The translations under genes and the position numbers were made by a program. A DNA stretch of 64,000 bases from VXPQ01 sp965116435 (GTDB lineage Bacteria; Bacteroidota; Rhodothermia; Rhodothermales; VXPQ01), in contig OZ220686.1 of assembly GCA_965116435.1 (NCBI GenBank), forward strand, positions 2,790,001-2,854,000, given 5' to 3'. This document shows positions 18,525-28,300 of the stretch, in pieces. The notes below the pieces were generated by a model that did not search any database, was not told the DNA's origin, and was given only the letters and a program-made list of their open reading frames with translations. Positions within the stretch are counted from its first letter, which is position 1. Every line of letters starts with the position of its first letter.

Positions 18525-18563
18525 TTGACATGTCTGCTTGACATGTTTGCTTGACATGAAGAG
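18525..18563 (+). repeat. 13-bp tandem repeats containing TTGACATG
   Basis: TTGACATG recurs at 18525, 18538 and 18551 at exactly 13-base spacing, in the leader just downstream of the predicted promoter. Each unit contains a -35-like TTGACA. Could be operator repeats, tandem promoters, or a simple slippage array. Confidence 0.75.
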
Positions 18564-18622
18564 TCCGCCGGCATGCCGGGCGCGCTCCTCCACCCAAGAC
18601 ATCACCTGCAATCCCCCGAACC

Positions 18623-20395
18623 ATGTCCTTTTGTACTTCTTCCCTCCCGACTGTATTGCTGCGCCGCGCCCGCGCGTTCCTGCTTTCCGGCGTTTTCGTC
18701 GCCCTGGCCTGGGGCCTGGCGGCCAGCGGCGATCTGTTTGCGCAAGTCCAGCCGCGCGTCTTCATCGGAAACGACATCGTAACGATAGAAGAACAGGTCC
18801 TCGTCGAACAGGACCTGGTCCTTGCGCCGCGCCAGGAAGGGCTCCATGAGTATGCTGCGTCCGATGCCCGGAACGGCCAGGCGGACGGCAACCGGTTGCT
18901 GCAAGCGACAGACGGCGATGCTGCGAATCCCGGATATCCGGAAGTTACGCTGGCCTACGATACGTATAAGCACGAGGCGGTCTTCGCAGGAAGGGCAGGC
19001 GATCGCATGGCGCAGCGCTACAACGTGCCCTCCGGCGGGCGCCTCACCGCTGTTCTGGTGGCGCCGGCGTATCTAAGCAATTTGGAGCGTTCCCCGATTG
19101 GGATAGACGCCCCCAAAGATTTTACGCTCAAGGTGTGGAAGGTGGCCTCGAACGGCTCGCCGGGCCAGGAATTATATAGTCTGGATGTGGAGGAACCAAC
19201 CGATGCACATCATATTGTTCCAGGTCCTGCGTATCTGTTTACGCAAGTCGATCTTCCTGCAGAAGACCCGGTGCTTGCGAGCCTTCCGGATCGCATCTTT
19301 ATAGGGCTCGTCAACAAGGGAACCGACGTGAATTACCTCGCTTTCGTTACATCCCCTCGCCATAATACGGCGCCGAAAGACGCGGCGTATTGGTACAGGA
19401 ACGTACCCCCGCAGCTCCCGAGCTGGGCTGCTCTGGAAGACGTGCATATTATTGGCGAAAGCACGACGCTGGCCGATCATGTGCTTCCCATCCGCCCGGT
19501 GTTCTATATTCCTTCGGACGGTGCGCTCGATGAAACGATTGTGTCCTACGATACCGGAGAAAACTTTATACCTCTCAATGGCGGGGCGGGGCATATCGCA
19601 GCCAATATATTTGACGTGCCCCCCAAATCGCGTTTGGCTTCTGTTTCCATAGCGCCTTCGTACGACAACGAGTACGCGAACAGCGATCTTATAGGCGCAG
19701 GCCTGCAACCGCGCGATTTTACGCTCAAGGTATGGGCTATGGATGAAAACAGTTTGCCGGGCAACCAACTCTACAGCGTGGATGTGGATGAGGGTCCCTA
19801 TGCGTCGCACCGTCTTTCCGACGACAGACCCTGGTTTTTGCATATCGACATGCCGGCGGATTATGCGCCGCTTTCGGACTTGCAGGATCGCATCTTCATA
19901 GGCCTCGTCAACACCGGGCAAGACGAGAATTACCTTACTCATATGGCCGTGCCCCGCACACCCGATTCGCCGGAAAACCGGTCGTATCTGTACACACCGG
20001 AGGGAAACTGGAACTTCTTGTCGGCATTTCAGGTGTCCGATGGTCCGTCGCTGAGCGAGTATGCATTCGCCATTCGGGCCCGGTTCCTTGCTACGGGGGT
20101 CGTGTCTGCGGAAGACGCGCCGGAACTTCCATTCGGCGTGGAGCTGGCCCAAAATTATCCGAACCCGTTCAATCCGGCTACGTCGATTGCCTGGACGCAG
20201 TCGGACGTCGAGCGCGTTCGACTATCCGTATACGACTTGCTGGGGCGGCAGGTAGCCGTTCCTGCGGATGGTTTGTATCCGGCGGGCCGACATGAAGTGC
20301 GGCTGGACGCTTCCGGATGGCCCAGCGGCGTGTACACCTATGTGCTCGAAACGGAAACGGGCACGCAGACCCGGCCTATGGCGCTGGTGAAATAA
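18623..20395 (+). CDS. Secreted protein with C-terminal T9SS (Por) sorting domain
   Basis: A 590-residue exported protein of unknown function. A signal peptide covers about residues 1-40, ending near SGDLFAQ. The body contains two homologous modules of about 190 residues. Each has DFTLKVW...LPG/SPG..LYS.DV, then DRIFIGLVN.G.D.NYL; the halves probably arose by duplication and form beta-sandwich or adhesin-like folds. The last 90 residues are a type A T9SS sorting domain: LAQNYPNPFNPATSIAW, LSVYDLLGRQV and GVYTYVLET. This domain directs secretion across the outer membrane in Bacteroidota. It sits between glgX and malQ but has no evident link to glucan metabolism. Confidence 0.75.
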   Translation: MSFCTSSLPTVLLRRARAFLLSGVFVALAWGLAASGDLFAQVQPRVFIGNDIVTIEEQVLVEQDLVLAPRQEGLHEYAASDARNGQADGNRLLQATDGDAANPGYPEVTLAYDTYKHEAVFAGRAGDRMAQRYNVPSGGRLTAVLVAPAYLSNLERSPIGIDAPKDFTLKVWKVASNGSPGQELYSLDVEEPTDAHHIVPGPAYLFTQVDLPAEDPVLASLPDRIFIGLVNKGTDVNYLAFVTSPRHNTAPKDAAYWYRNVPPQLPSWAALEDVHIIGESTTLADHVLPIRPVFYIPSDGALDETIVSYDTGENFIPLNGGAGHIAANIFDVPPKSRLASVSIAPSYDNEYANSDLIGAGLQPRDFTLKVWAMDENSLPGNQLYSVDVDEGPYASHRLSDDRPWFLHIDMPADYAPLSDLQDRIFIGLVNTGQDENYLTHMAVPRTPDSPENRSYLYTPEGNWNFLSAFQVSDGPSLSEYAFAIRARFLATGVVSAEDAPELPFGVELAQNYPNPFNPATSIAWTQSDVERVRLSVYDLLGRQVAVPADGLYPAGRHEVRLDASGWPSGVYTYVLETETGTQTRPMALVK

Positions 20396-20398
20396 GGG

Positions 20399-20431
20399 AT
20401 GCCCTGATCTTTGCGGACTTGATCAGCGCAT
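20399..20431. repeat. 33-bp dispersed palindromic repeat, copy 1
   Basis: ATGC-CCTGATC at the left and GATCAG-CGCAT at the right are near-perfect inverted arms around a loop with GCGGACT. The element starts 4 bases after the stop of the T9SS-substrate gene, between convergent genes. Two more copies occur at 48924 and 60788. It could form a hairpin and act as terminator or mRNA stabiliser, but no T-run follows. Confidence 0.7.
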
Positions 20432-20466
20432 ACTGAGGTGCAGCATACTGAGGCGCGTCGCGCCTT

Positions 20467-22209
20467 TCACCAGGTTGTGCGTCCGTAGGTCCTTGTGAGA
20501 TGCGTCAGGCGGCGGTGGATTTTCGGGGTCAGTTGCTCTTGCGCAAAACGCCATCCCCAGTTACCCCAGGGCGTGCCGGGCGTGTTCATGCGCGCTGCCG
20601 CGCCCAGCCCCAGCAGGTCCTGCATCGGGAAGACGACATAGTCCGCCGGGGACGCCAGCACGGCCCGCAACGCGGCCCAATGCACGGCTTCCCCGGAACG
20701 TTCGTCCACTCCAAGGTAGGCGCGGGCGAAATCGTACGCCCTCTTTTTCTCCGGATCCGCCGCCAGCCGCTCCCACCAGCCCAGGAATGTGTCGTTGTCG
20801 TGCGTACCCGTGTACAGCACGAGATTCCGGGGGTGATTGTGCGGCAGGAACGGGTTTCGCGCGTCGCTGCCGAAGGCGAACTGGAGCACAGCCATGCCGG
20901 GGCAGCCCAGCGTGCGGATGAGGTCGCGTACGTCCTCGGTGATGATTCCGAGGTCCTCGGCCACCAGCGGCAGCCGACCGAGCCGCCGCGCCATGCTTTC
21001 GAAAAAAGGCAGGCCCGGCCCGTCTCGCCACGCCCCGTTCACGGCGGTTTCTTCCCCGGCAGGAATCTCCCAGTAGGCCGCGAATCCCCGGAAATGATCC
21101 AGCCGCACAAGGTCCACCTGGTTCAGGATCGCTTCGAACCGGCGGCCCCACCACGCGAAATCGTCTGCCCGCATGGCATCCCAACGGTACGTCGGATTGT
21201 CCCAGTGCTGTCCGGTTTTGCTGAAATAATCGGGCGGGACGCCCCCGGAAAAAGCGCTGCGCCCCTCCTCGTCCAGGCAAAAAAGATGCGGATGCGTCCA
21301 TACGTCCGCGCTGTCGTGCGCCACGTACATGGGGATGTCGCCGAATAACAGGATGTCCCGCTCGTTGCAGTAGCGCTTGAGGCGGTTCCAGTGGTCGTAC
21401 GTCACGAATTGCGCGAACTGCCGCTGCCGGATGCGGGCGCCCTGTTTGCGGCGAAACGCTTCGAGGGCTTCCGGGTCCCGCAGGGCATGGTTCCGGGGCC
21501 ATGCGGTCCATTCGACCTGTCCGTATTCCGCCCGGAGCGCCATGAACAGGGCGAAGTCGTCGAGCCAGTGCGCCTCGTCGGCGCAGAAGGCGTCGAAGGC
21601 GGCCGGATCGACGGGCGTTTTTCCGGCCTCGAACCGCTCGAAGGCCCTTTGCAGGAGCAACGTTTTGATGCGGCGGGCCGTATCGAAATCCGCCGTGCAT
21701 CCGGAAGGCGGCGCGGCCTCCCGGGCATGCAACAAGAGCGTTTCCACAGGAATCCGGCCTTTTTCGATGGAATCCAGCATGTGTCCCTGGTTCGCATTGC
21801 TCGTATCGCTCGTATCGTTTGGAGCGCTCGCATCGTTCAGAGCGCTTGGAGCGAAGACGTCGCTGCCAGCTTCCGGGTCCAGCAAACCGTCTTCCGCCAT
21901 CAGGTCCGGGCTGGCGAAGATCGGGTCCAGGGCAAACGTGGAGGGGCTGGAATAGGGCGAATTTCCCAGGCCCGCCGGGCCGAGCGGCAACACTTGCCAG
22001 ATGCGCTGGCCGGTTTCCGCCAGAAAATCCGCAAAACGGTACGCTTCCGGCCCCAGATCGCCCGCCCCGTACGGTCCCGGAAGCGAGGTAATGTGCAACA
22101 GTACGCCGCTGGAGCGCGGCAAGGGGAGGGCGCCACCCGGAGGGGGTGCATACGCCTCGACGCTGACGGGAAGCGCGTCCCGGCGACGGTCGGACTGAAG
22201 AGGCGGCAT
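20467..22209 (-). CDS. malQ: 4-alpha-glucanotransferase (amylomaltase)
   Basis: GH77 disproportionating enzyme that transfers alpha-1,4-glucan segments between malto-oligosaccharides and releases glucose. In the 580-residue product the hallmark opening SGVLLHITSLPGPYGAGDLG is followed by the 77-family barrel. Catalytic residues: Asp in VRLDHFRGFAAYWEIPAGE (about 370), Glu in VAEDLGIITEDV (about 418), and THDNDT near the C-terminal third. An unusual Asn/Asp/Ser/Thr-rich linker near residues 119-137 is encoded by six 9-bp repeats (21799-21852). It completes a glucan gene set with glgE, glgB and glgX. Divergent from egtB. The N-terminal 30 residues are poorly conserved, so a slightly later start is possible. 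Confidence 0.92.
   Translation of the reverse strand: MPPLQSDRRRDALPVSVEAYAPPPGGALPLPRSSGVLLHITSLPGPYGAGDLGPEAYRFADFLAETGQRIWQVLPLGPAGLGNSPYSSPSTFALDPIFASPDLMAEDGLLDPEAGSDVFAPSALNDASAPNDTSDTSNANQGHMLDSIEKGRIPVETLLLHAREAAPPSGCTADFDTARRIKTLLLQRAFERFEAGKTPVDPAAFDAFCADEAHWLDDFALFMALRAEYGQVEWTAWPRNHALRDPEALEAFRRKQGARIRQRQFAQFVTYDHWNRLKRYCNERDILLFGDIPMYVAHDSADVWTHPHLFCLDEEGRSAFSGGVPPDYFSKTGQHWDNPTYRWDAMRADDFAWWGRRFEAILNQVDLVRLDHFRGFAAYWEIPAGEETAVNGAWRDGPGLPFFESMARRLGRLPLVAEDLGIITEDVRDLIRTLGCPGMAVLQFAFGSDARNPFLPHNHPRNLVLYTGTHDNDTFLGWWERLAADPEKKRAYDFARAYLGVDERSGEAVHWAALRAVLASPADYVVFPMQDLLGLGAAARMNTPGTPWGNWGWRFAQEQLTPKIHRRLTHLTRTYGRTTW
21799..21852 (-). repeat. 9-bp in-frame tandem repeats inside malQ
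   Basis: Six consecutive 9-bp units (two exact GCTCGTATC copies on the + strand, then GTTTGGAGC, GCTCGCATC, GTTCAGAGC, GCTTGGAGC) encode a polar linker in MalQ. Period a multiple of three keeps the frame. Confidence 0.75.
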
Positions 22210-22285
22210 GGGCAGAGGATGCGGGATTCATGAAAAGGTATGGACATATCCCGTAAAATAACCGTATCCTGTATGGCGTGCCGGG

Positions 22286-22321
22286 ACAAATCAACAGACG
22301 AACCACCAGACGAATCAACAC
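22286..22321 (+). repeat. 12-bp tandem repeats in the egtB leader
   Basis: Three 12-base units (ACAAATCAACAG, ACGAACCACCAG, ACGAATCAACAC) end 12 bases before the egtB start codon, covering the usual ribosome-binding region. No Shine-Dalgarno sequence is visible there. Confidence 0.65.
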
Positions 22322-22333
22322 AGGAATTTTCGT

Positions 22334-23677
22334 ATGTCTGCCGCCTCGCCGGACATAGCCTCCGACGCTGCGCTCGGAACGCTTGCCGAAACGTATCGCC
22401 GCGTCCGCCGAACCACGGAGCGCCTGGTCGAGCCGCTTGCCGTGGAGGATTGCGTGATTCAGACCATGGAGGACGTAAGCCCCACCAAGTGGCACCTTGC
22501 GCATACGAGCTGGTTTTTCGAGACGTTTGCGTTGCAGCCCTGGGCGCCGTCGTATGCACTCTACCACGAAGGGTATCCGTACCTTTTCAATTCGTACTAT
22601 GTGCAGGCGGGGGAGCGGCACTGTCGGGACCGCCGGGGCTACATTTCCCGACCCACCGTGGCCGAGGTGATGGACTACCGGCGGTATGTGGACGAACACC
22701 TTGTCCGGTTTATGGAGCAGGGGGAGCCGGACGCCGCCCGGCAGGCCGCCAAAGCGATCGAACTGGGCATTCAGCACGAACAGCAGCATCAGGAACTGAT
22801 TCTCACGGACATCAAGCATGTGCTTTCGGTGAATCCGCTGCGGCCCGTCTACGAACCCTTTGACCCGGAACCGGGCGCCGCGACGCCGTTGTCGTGGGTT
22901 CCGTTCGAAGCGGGGGTCTACGAGGTCGGCCATGCAGGCGGCGGGTTCGCCTACGACAACGAAGGGCCGCGGCATCGATGTTTTCTGGAAGATTTCCTGC
23001 TGGCGGACCGGCCCGTCACCAACGCCGAATACATGGCGTTCATGGAGGATGGCGGATACCAGCGGCCCGAATGGTGGCTGTCCATGGGGTGGGCTGTCGT
23101 ACAGGAGCGGGCCTGGACGGAACCCTTCTACTGGGAGCGGCGCGACGGCGTCTGGCAGACGTACACGCTGGGCGGCATGAAGCCCGTCGCGCCCCACGAA
23201 CCGGTCGTACACATCAGTTATTTCGAGGCGGACGCCTATGCGCGCTGGGCAGGCGCCCGATTGCCCACGGAACAGGAATGGGAGGTTGCGGCGACGGCAT
23301 GCGCCCCGACGGCATGCGTACCGGCCGGCTCGTCCGTCGGAGACGGGCATTTCCTTGAAGACGCCCCCATGCATCCCCGGCCTGCCTGCCCGCCGTCCGC
23401 CGCCGGAACGAACGGGCGCGCCCACCCGCCCTCGCTGCGGCAACGCTACGGAAACGTATGGGAATGGACCCGCAGCCAGTACGACCCCTACCCCGGCTAC
23501 GCCCCCGCCGAAGGAGCGCTGGGGGAATACAACGGCAAGTTCATGTGCAATCAGTTCGTGCTGCGCGGCGGTTCCTGCGCCACGCCCCGGACGCACATAC
23601 GCCCCACCTACCGAAACTTTTTTCCGCCGGACGCCACCTGGCAATTCACCGGATTCCGGCTGGCCCGGGATTTGTAA
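22334..23677 (+). CDS. egtB: Ergothioneine biosynthesis protein EgtB (sulfoxide synthase)
   Basis: Non-haem iron enzyme that joins hercynine (trimethylhistidine) with a thiol donor and oxygen in ergothioneine synthesis; cytosolic. The 447-residue protein has an N-terminal DinB-like helical domain with iron ligands in KWHLAHTSWFFE (His54/His57 region) and HEQQHQE (His148, His152), then a C-terminal FGE-sulfatase-like domain ending in FTGFRLARDL. A low-complexity Ala/Pro/Cys-rich insert near residues 320-360 contains two 15-bp direct repeats (23294-23323). It precedes egtD by 147 bases on the same strand. Whether the sulfur donor is cysteine or gamma-glutamylcysteine cannot be read from the sequence. 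Confidence 0.9.
   Translation: MSAASPDIASDAALGTLAETYRRVRRTTERLVEPLAVEDCVIQTMEDVSPTKWHLAHTSWFFETFALQPWAPSYALYHEGYPYLFNSYYVQAGERHCRDRRGYISRPTVAEVMDYRRYVDEHLVRFMEQGEPDAARQAAKAIELGIQHEQQHQELILTDIKHVLSVNPLRPVYEPFDPEPGAATPLSWVPFEAGVYEVGHAGGGFAYDNEGPRHRCFLEDFLLADRPVTNAEYMAFMEDGGYQRPEWWLSMGWAVVQERAWTEPFYWERRDGVWQTYTLGGMKPVAPHEPVVHISYFEADAYARWAGARLPTEQEWEVAATACAPTACVPAGSSVGDGHFLEDAPMHPRPACPPSAAGTNGRAHPPSLRQRYGNVWEWTRSQYDPYPGYAPAEGALGEYNGKFMCNQFVLRGGSCATPRTHIRPTYRNFFPPDATWQFTGFRLARDL
23294..23323 (+). repeat. 15-bp in-frame direct repeat inside egtB
   Basis: ACGGCATGCGCCCCG and ACGGCATGCGTACCG are adjacent, duplicating five codons in a variable loop of EgtB. Confidence 0.7.
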
Positions 23678-23824
23678 TCAACCCGTACCCCGTACTCGTA
23701 ATCGGGGTATCTGCGCCGGAAAAAACCGCAACCCTGTCCCGAACCATTCGTAGGCCCTTCGCTACACCCTCGGCGGCGCCTTCCGTTATGTTTTCTTTTC
23801 TGAACGCTATCCGCCCTTGAAGTT

Positions 23825-24910
23825 ATGACTCGTTTCGTACCCTCTTCCCCCGGGAATTCCTGCGGACCGCAGACTCCGTCCGCATCGCCGGCCTCCACAC
23901 AGAAAGGCCCCCTTCGCAACGGCAGGGAGCCGTCTGCGGGCGCCCATCCGGAGCGCCATACAGAAAGCGATTCGGAACCTGCGTCCGACGACCTGCTACT
24001 CGCCGACGTGCTGGAGGGCCTGGGGCGCACGTCCAAATCCCTGCCCTGCAAGTATCTCTACGATGCGCAAGGTTCGCGCCTTTTCGATCGCATTACGGAA
24101 CTTGAGGAGTATTATCCGACCGCAACGGAGCGCACCATCATGGAAACGCATCTCGACGAGATGGCGGCCTGCCTGGGACCCCGTTGCCTGCTACTCGAAT
24201 ACGGCAGCGGAAGCAGCCTGAAAACGCGCTTGCTGCTGGATCGGATGCAGGAGCCTGCGGGGTATGTGGCGATCGATATTTCCGAAGAGCACCTGACCGC
24301 CTCGATGCGTCGCTTGCAGGAAGCGTATCCGCATATTCCCATGCGCGCCCTCGCCGAGGATTATACAGCCGCTTTTTCGGTTCCGTCCGCCGGGTTCGAC
24401 GCGGCGCGCACGGTGGCGTATTTCCCAGGCTCCACCATAGGCAATTTCGAGCCGCAGGAGGCCCTCGACTTCCTGGCCCGTATGGCGGAGGCGGCGGGCC
24501 CGGGCGGCGGGCTCCTGATCGGGGTAGATCTGGAGAAGGACCGGCCCACCGTCGAGGCGGCCTACAACGATGCGGAAGGCGTCACGGCGGCGTTCAACAA
24601 GAACCTCTTGCGCCGCCTGAACCGGGAACTGGGCGCCACGTTCGACCTAAGCGCATTCCGGCACCGGGCGGTCTACAATCCCGACGAAGGGCGGATCGAA
24701 ATGTCTCTGGTCAGCGCGCGCAATCAGACCGTGCAGGTGAACGGGCATGTCGTCCCTTTTGCAGCAGGCGAGCCGATTTGCGTCGAATATTCCTACAAGT
24801 TCACGCTGGAGCGCTTCCGGCGCCTGGCCGAGCGCGCCGGATTCGCCGTGCAGCAGGTATGGATGGATGCGAACCACTTGTTCAGCGTGCAATACCTGAC
24901 CGTACGCTGA
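23825..24910 (+). CDS. egtD: L-histidine N(alpha)-methyltransferase EgtD
   Basis: SAM-dependent enzyme that trimethylates histidine to hercynine, the first step of ergothioneine synthesis. The 361-residue protein has about 45 low-complexity N-terminal residues. The family core follows: LPCKYLYDAQGSRLFDRITELEEYYPTATE, the SAM-binding LLEYGSGSSLKTRLLL, YVAIDISEEHL, and FPGSTIGNFEPQEA, with substrate contacts (IGVDLEKD, EMSLVS) toward the C-terminus. It is directly downstream of egtB; together they supply the two core steps. EgtA, EgtC and EgtE homologues are not in the window. Confidence 0.93.
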   Translation: MTRFVPSSPGNSCGPQTPSASPASTQKGPLRNGREPSAGAHPERHTESDSEPASDDLLLADVLEGLGRTSKSLPCKYLYDAQGSRLFDRITELEEYYPTATERTIMETHLDEMAACLGPRCLLLEYGSGSSLKTRLLLDRMQEPAGYVAIDISEEHLTASMRRLQEAYPHIPMRALAEDYTAAFSVPSAGFDAARTVAYFPGSTIGNFEPQEALDFLARMAEAAGPGGGLLIGVDLEKDRPTVEAAYNDAEGVTAAFNKNLLRRLNRELGATFDLSAFRHRAVYNPDEGRIEMSLVSARNQTVQVNGHVVPFAAGEPICVEYSYKFTLERFRRLAERAGFAVQQVWMDANHLFSVQYLTVR

Positions 24911-25304
24911 TGAAGCCCGCATGCCGGGGTTGCATGGACGATGCCCGGACGATGCGCGGCGCTGTTGGCGCGTACGCAAGGCCACAGGCCACACGTCACA
25001 GGCCAGAGATCGATAAAACGATGTGTTTCGGCGGAGCGTTGCGTCGTTTTGGTAAACCCTCCACCTAACTATGCATATTTTGCATAGAAACCCCCATCAT
25101 TATGCAAAAAATGCATAGATGCCGATACGGAGTATACGATAATTGCATAGGCCCGCGCCGATCTATTCAGATTATGCATAGAAACCCCGACTTCTATGCA
25201 AATTATGCATAATGCCCCGGCGTGAAGAAATTTCCCCGCGCCCTTTCATGGAAGGTGCGTATTTCCTATTATTTCGGGGAACGATTTCAGGGAGCATCCC
25301 ACGC
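24911..25304. promoter_or_regulatory. Intergenic region with TGCATA inverted-repeat array
   Basis: This 394-base gap contains no convincing gene. From 25070 to 25211 the hexamer TGCATA or its complement TATGCA occurs repeatedly. Starts are at 25070 (palindrome TATGCATA), 25081, 25101, 25112, 25144, 25173 (palindrome), 25195 and 25204 (palindrome). A 37-base module, TGCATAGAAACCCC - 6 bases - TATGCA - short A/T spacer - ATGCATA, is duplicated at 25081-25117 and 25175-25211, exactly 94 bases apart (about nine helical turns). This looks like an operator array for an unknown regulator of the downstream PSD1/DUF1501 operon. The array ends 93 bases before the predicted start. Confidence 0.6.
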
Positions 25305-28300
25305 ATGAACGATATGGAAAACGTTCGCGGCCCTGCGCCGTCTTTATCGGTCTTTTTTAATGCCCTGTTCAAGGTGCTGCTTCCTGCGGGCGCCTTGCTT
25401 GCGGGTTTTTTGTGCCTGACGGGATGCGAACCCGAGGTGCCTGCTGCGATCGCCGCCAGCGAGGACACCCTGCCGGAGCGGGTGGATTTCAATTTCCATG
25501 TGAAGCCTATCCTGTCCGACCGGTGCTTTCCATGCCACGGCCCGGACGACAACGCCCGCGCCACGGAGTTCCGGCTCGACACCGAGGAGGGCGCCTTCCT
25601 GCGCCTCAGCGAAAGCCGCCGCAAGGTTGCGCTCGCGCCGGGCAGCCTGAGGAAGAGCGAAATTTTTCATCGCCTGATCTCCGAGGACCCGGACTACAGG
25701 ATGCCCCCGGCGGAGTCGAACCTGCATGTGACGCCGGAAGAGGCCGCCATCATCTTGAAATGGATCGAACAAGGCGCAGAGTACAAGCCGCACTGGGCGT
25801 TCATTCCGCCCGTAAAGCCGGACATTCCCGACATCGACGATCCGTCCTGGCCCCGCAACGGCGTGGATCGTTTTATTCTCGCCCGGCTGGAGCGGGAAGG
25901 GTTGCGCCCCTCGGCGGAGGCGACGAAGGAGACGCTGCTTCGCCGGGTCACGTTCGATCTTACCGGGCTGCCTCCGACGCTGGAAGAAATCGACGCCTTT
26001 CTGACCGATACGGACGACAACGCCTACGAAAAGGTGGTGGACCGGCTGCTGGCCTCGCCTGCCTACGGCGAACGCATGGCCACGGAATGGCTGGACGTGG
26101 CCCGGTACGCCGACAGCCATGGGTACCAGGACGACGGCTTGCGCAGCATGTGGCCCTGGCGGGACTGGGTCATTGAGGCGTTCAACGAGAACCTGCCGTT
26201 CGACGAGTTCGTGACCTGGCAACTGGCCGGCGATTTGTATACGGACCCGACGGTCGAGCAGCGCCTTGCTACCGGCTTTAACCGGAACCACTTGCAGAGT
26301 CAGGAGGGCGGCATCGTGCTGGAGGAATATCGCATCGAGTACGTGGCGGACCGCACGAACACCTTCGGAACGGCGTTTCTGGGGTTGACCATGGAATGCG
26401 CCCGGTGCCACGACCACAAGTTCGATCCGGTGAGCCAGCGGGAGTATTACCAGCTGTTCGACTTTTTCAACAGCGTCAACGAATCCGGCTCCTCTCCGTA
26501 CTCTGGCGTGGCGAGCCCTACCGTGATTCTGGAGGACGATGCGGCGCGGGACGCATTGGCTCCGGTGCGCGCGCAGATTGCGGCCTACGAGGAAAAAACG
26601 GCCATCGACCATCCGGATTTCGACGAAGGGTTCGAACACTGGCTGGCCGGGTTCGAGGCCGGTTCGGAAGAGGTTGCGCCGCAGGGGTTGGTCGGGCATT
26701 ACCCCCTCGACGAGTTTGACCTGGGCGAAAACGACAACGGGGACGAGATGCATTATCTCGAAAACCGGGTCGATCCGGACGCGCCGGGCTTTTTCTCCGG
26801 GGATATAGACAAAATTCCGGTCGCGGAGCCGGGCCGTTTCGACGCGTCGCTCGCGCTGCAAGGCGACGGTTTTCTGGACATGGGCGCGGACCGCTACTAT
26901 TTCGAGCGCAACGAGCCGTTCAGCGTCAGTTTGTGGTTCCGCGTGATCGGGGAGGAGGTGGCCGGGCCGCTGTTTACCCGGACCGCCGGGCTGTTTACCG
27001 GACGGCAGGGCTATCTCTGCGTGCTGGAGGAGGACGGCACGGTTTCGGCCAGCCTGAACCATGTGTACCCGGATAATTCCATACGGATTCAGTCGCTCGA
27101 CCCGGTTCCTGCGGGCCAGTGGAGCCATATTGCGATGACCTACGACGGGTCCAGCCGCGCGGACGGGCTGGCGCTGTACCTCGACGGCGAGCGCATGGCC
27201 ACGGAGGTCACGGTGGACAACCTGAAGCAGAGCATACAGTTTCCCATCAATCCCACGACGGGCGAGTTTCTGGAGCCGTCTGCCTCGGGCAATTTGCGCA
27301 TCGGGTTTTTGGGGGGCAATGCGCCCCGGCTCGACAGCGTCGCCGTGGATGAATTTCGCATCTACGACCGGCGCCTGACTGCTCTGGAGGTGGCTGCCGC
27401 GCACGGCACGGCGGAACCGGCGGATTGGTCTGCGGAGGCCCGTCGCGCCGCGTTGCGCGATTATTATGTCACCACCGTGTCGCCCCAGTATGCGCGGGAT
27501 TTCGTTGCGCTCACCGAGGCGCGGGGGAAGGAGAACGAAATCATGTCGGGGTTGCCCGAAGTGATGGCGATGCGGGATTTGCCCGAACCGCGCCCTACGT
27601 ACATGCTGGATCGCGGGCAGTACGATGCGCCGACGGTGCGCGTGGAGCGGGCCACGCCCGTTTCCGTCCTGCCGTTTTCGGACGATCTGCCCCGCAACCG
27701 CATGGGCCTGGCCCAGTGGCTGACCGACCCGGGCAACCCCCTCTTTGCGCGCGTGACCGTGAACCGGTACTGGCAGCTGTACTTCGGCAACGGACTGGTG
27801 TCTACGCCCGACGATTTCGGGAGCCAGGGCGCGTTGCCCACCCATCCTGAACTGCTCGACTGGCTCGCCGTCGCGTTCGTGGATATGGACTGGGACGTCA
27901 AGGCGCTGCAAAAACTGATCGTGACGTCTGCGGCGTACCGGCAACGCTCCGTAGCCGGGCCGGATTTGCTCGAAAGAGACCCGGACAACACCCTGCTGGC
28001 GCGCGGCCCCAACTACCGGATGCCCGCGGAGATGATACGGGACCATGCGTTGGCGGCCAGCGGCTTGCTAGTGGACGAGATCGGCGGACCTTCCGTCAGG
28101 CCCTATCAGCCGGCGGGCCTGTGGAAAGAACTGGCTACCCGCAATGCGACGGAATACAAGGAGGACGAGGGAGACAATCTGTATCGCCGCAGCATGTATA
28201 CGATCTGGAAACGCACCACGCCGCCGCCGTCGATGATGAACTTCGACGCCTCGGAGCGCAACATTTGCACGGTGCGCCGGCAAAGCACGAGCACGCCTTT

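Noticed and set aside
18525..18563. CRISPR array
   Set aside because: Units are contiguous 13-mers without spacers; no cas genes are near.
20399..20431. Classical intrinsic terminator after the T9SS-substrate gene
   Set aside because: The hairpin lacks a T-run and the same sequence occurs at two other places, so a dispersed repeat is the better description.
20561..23644. 1027-codon open frame on the minus strand across malQ and egtB
   Set aside because: It runs antisense to egtB and out of frame with malQ; composition is Arg/Gly/Pro/Ala rich with no domain, as expected for shadows in GC-rich DNA.
23608..24051. Minus-strand frame between egtB and egtD
   Set aside because: Spans the gap and the low-complexity EgtD N-terminus antisense; no motif.
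25344..28046. 900-codon open frame opposite the PSD1 gene
   Set aside because: Antisense to a gene with clear haem and DUF motifs; no recognisable domain of its own.
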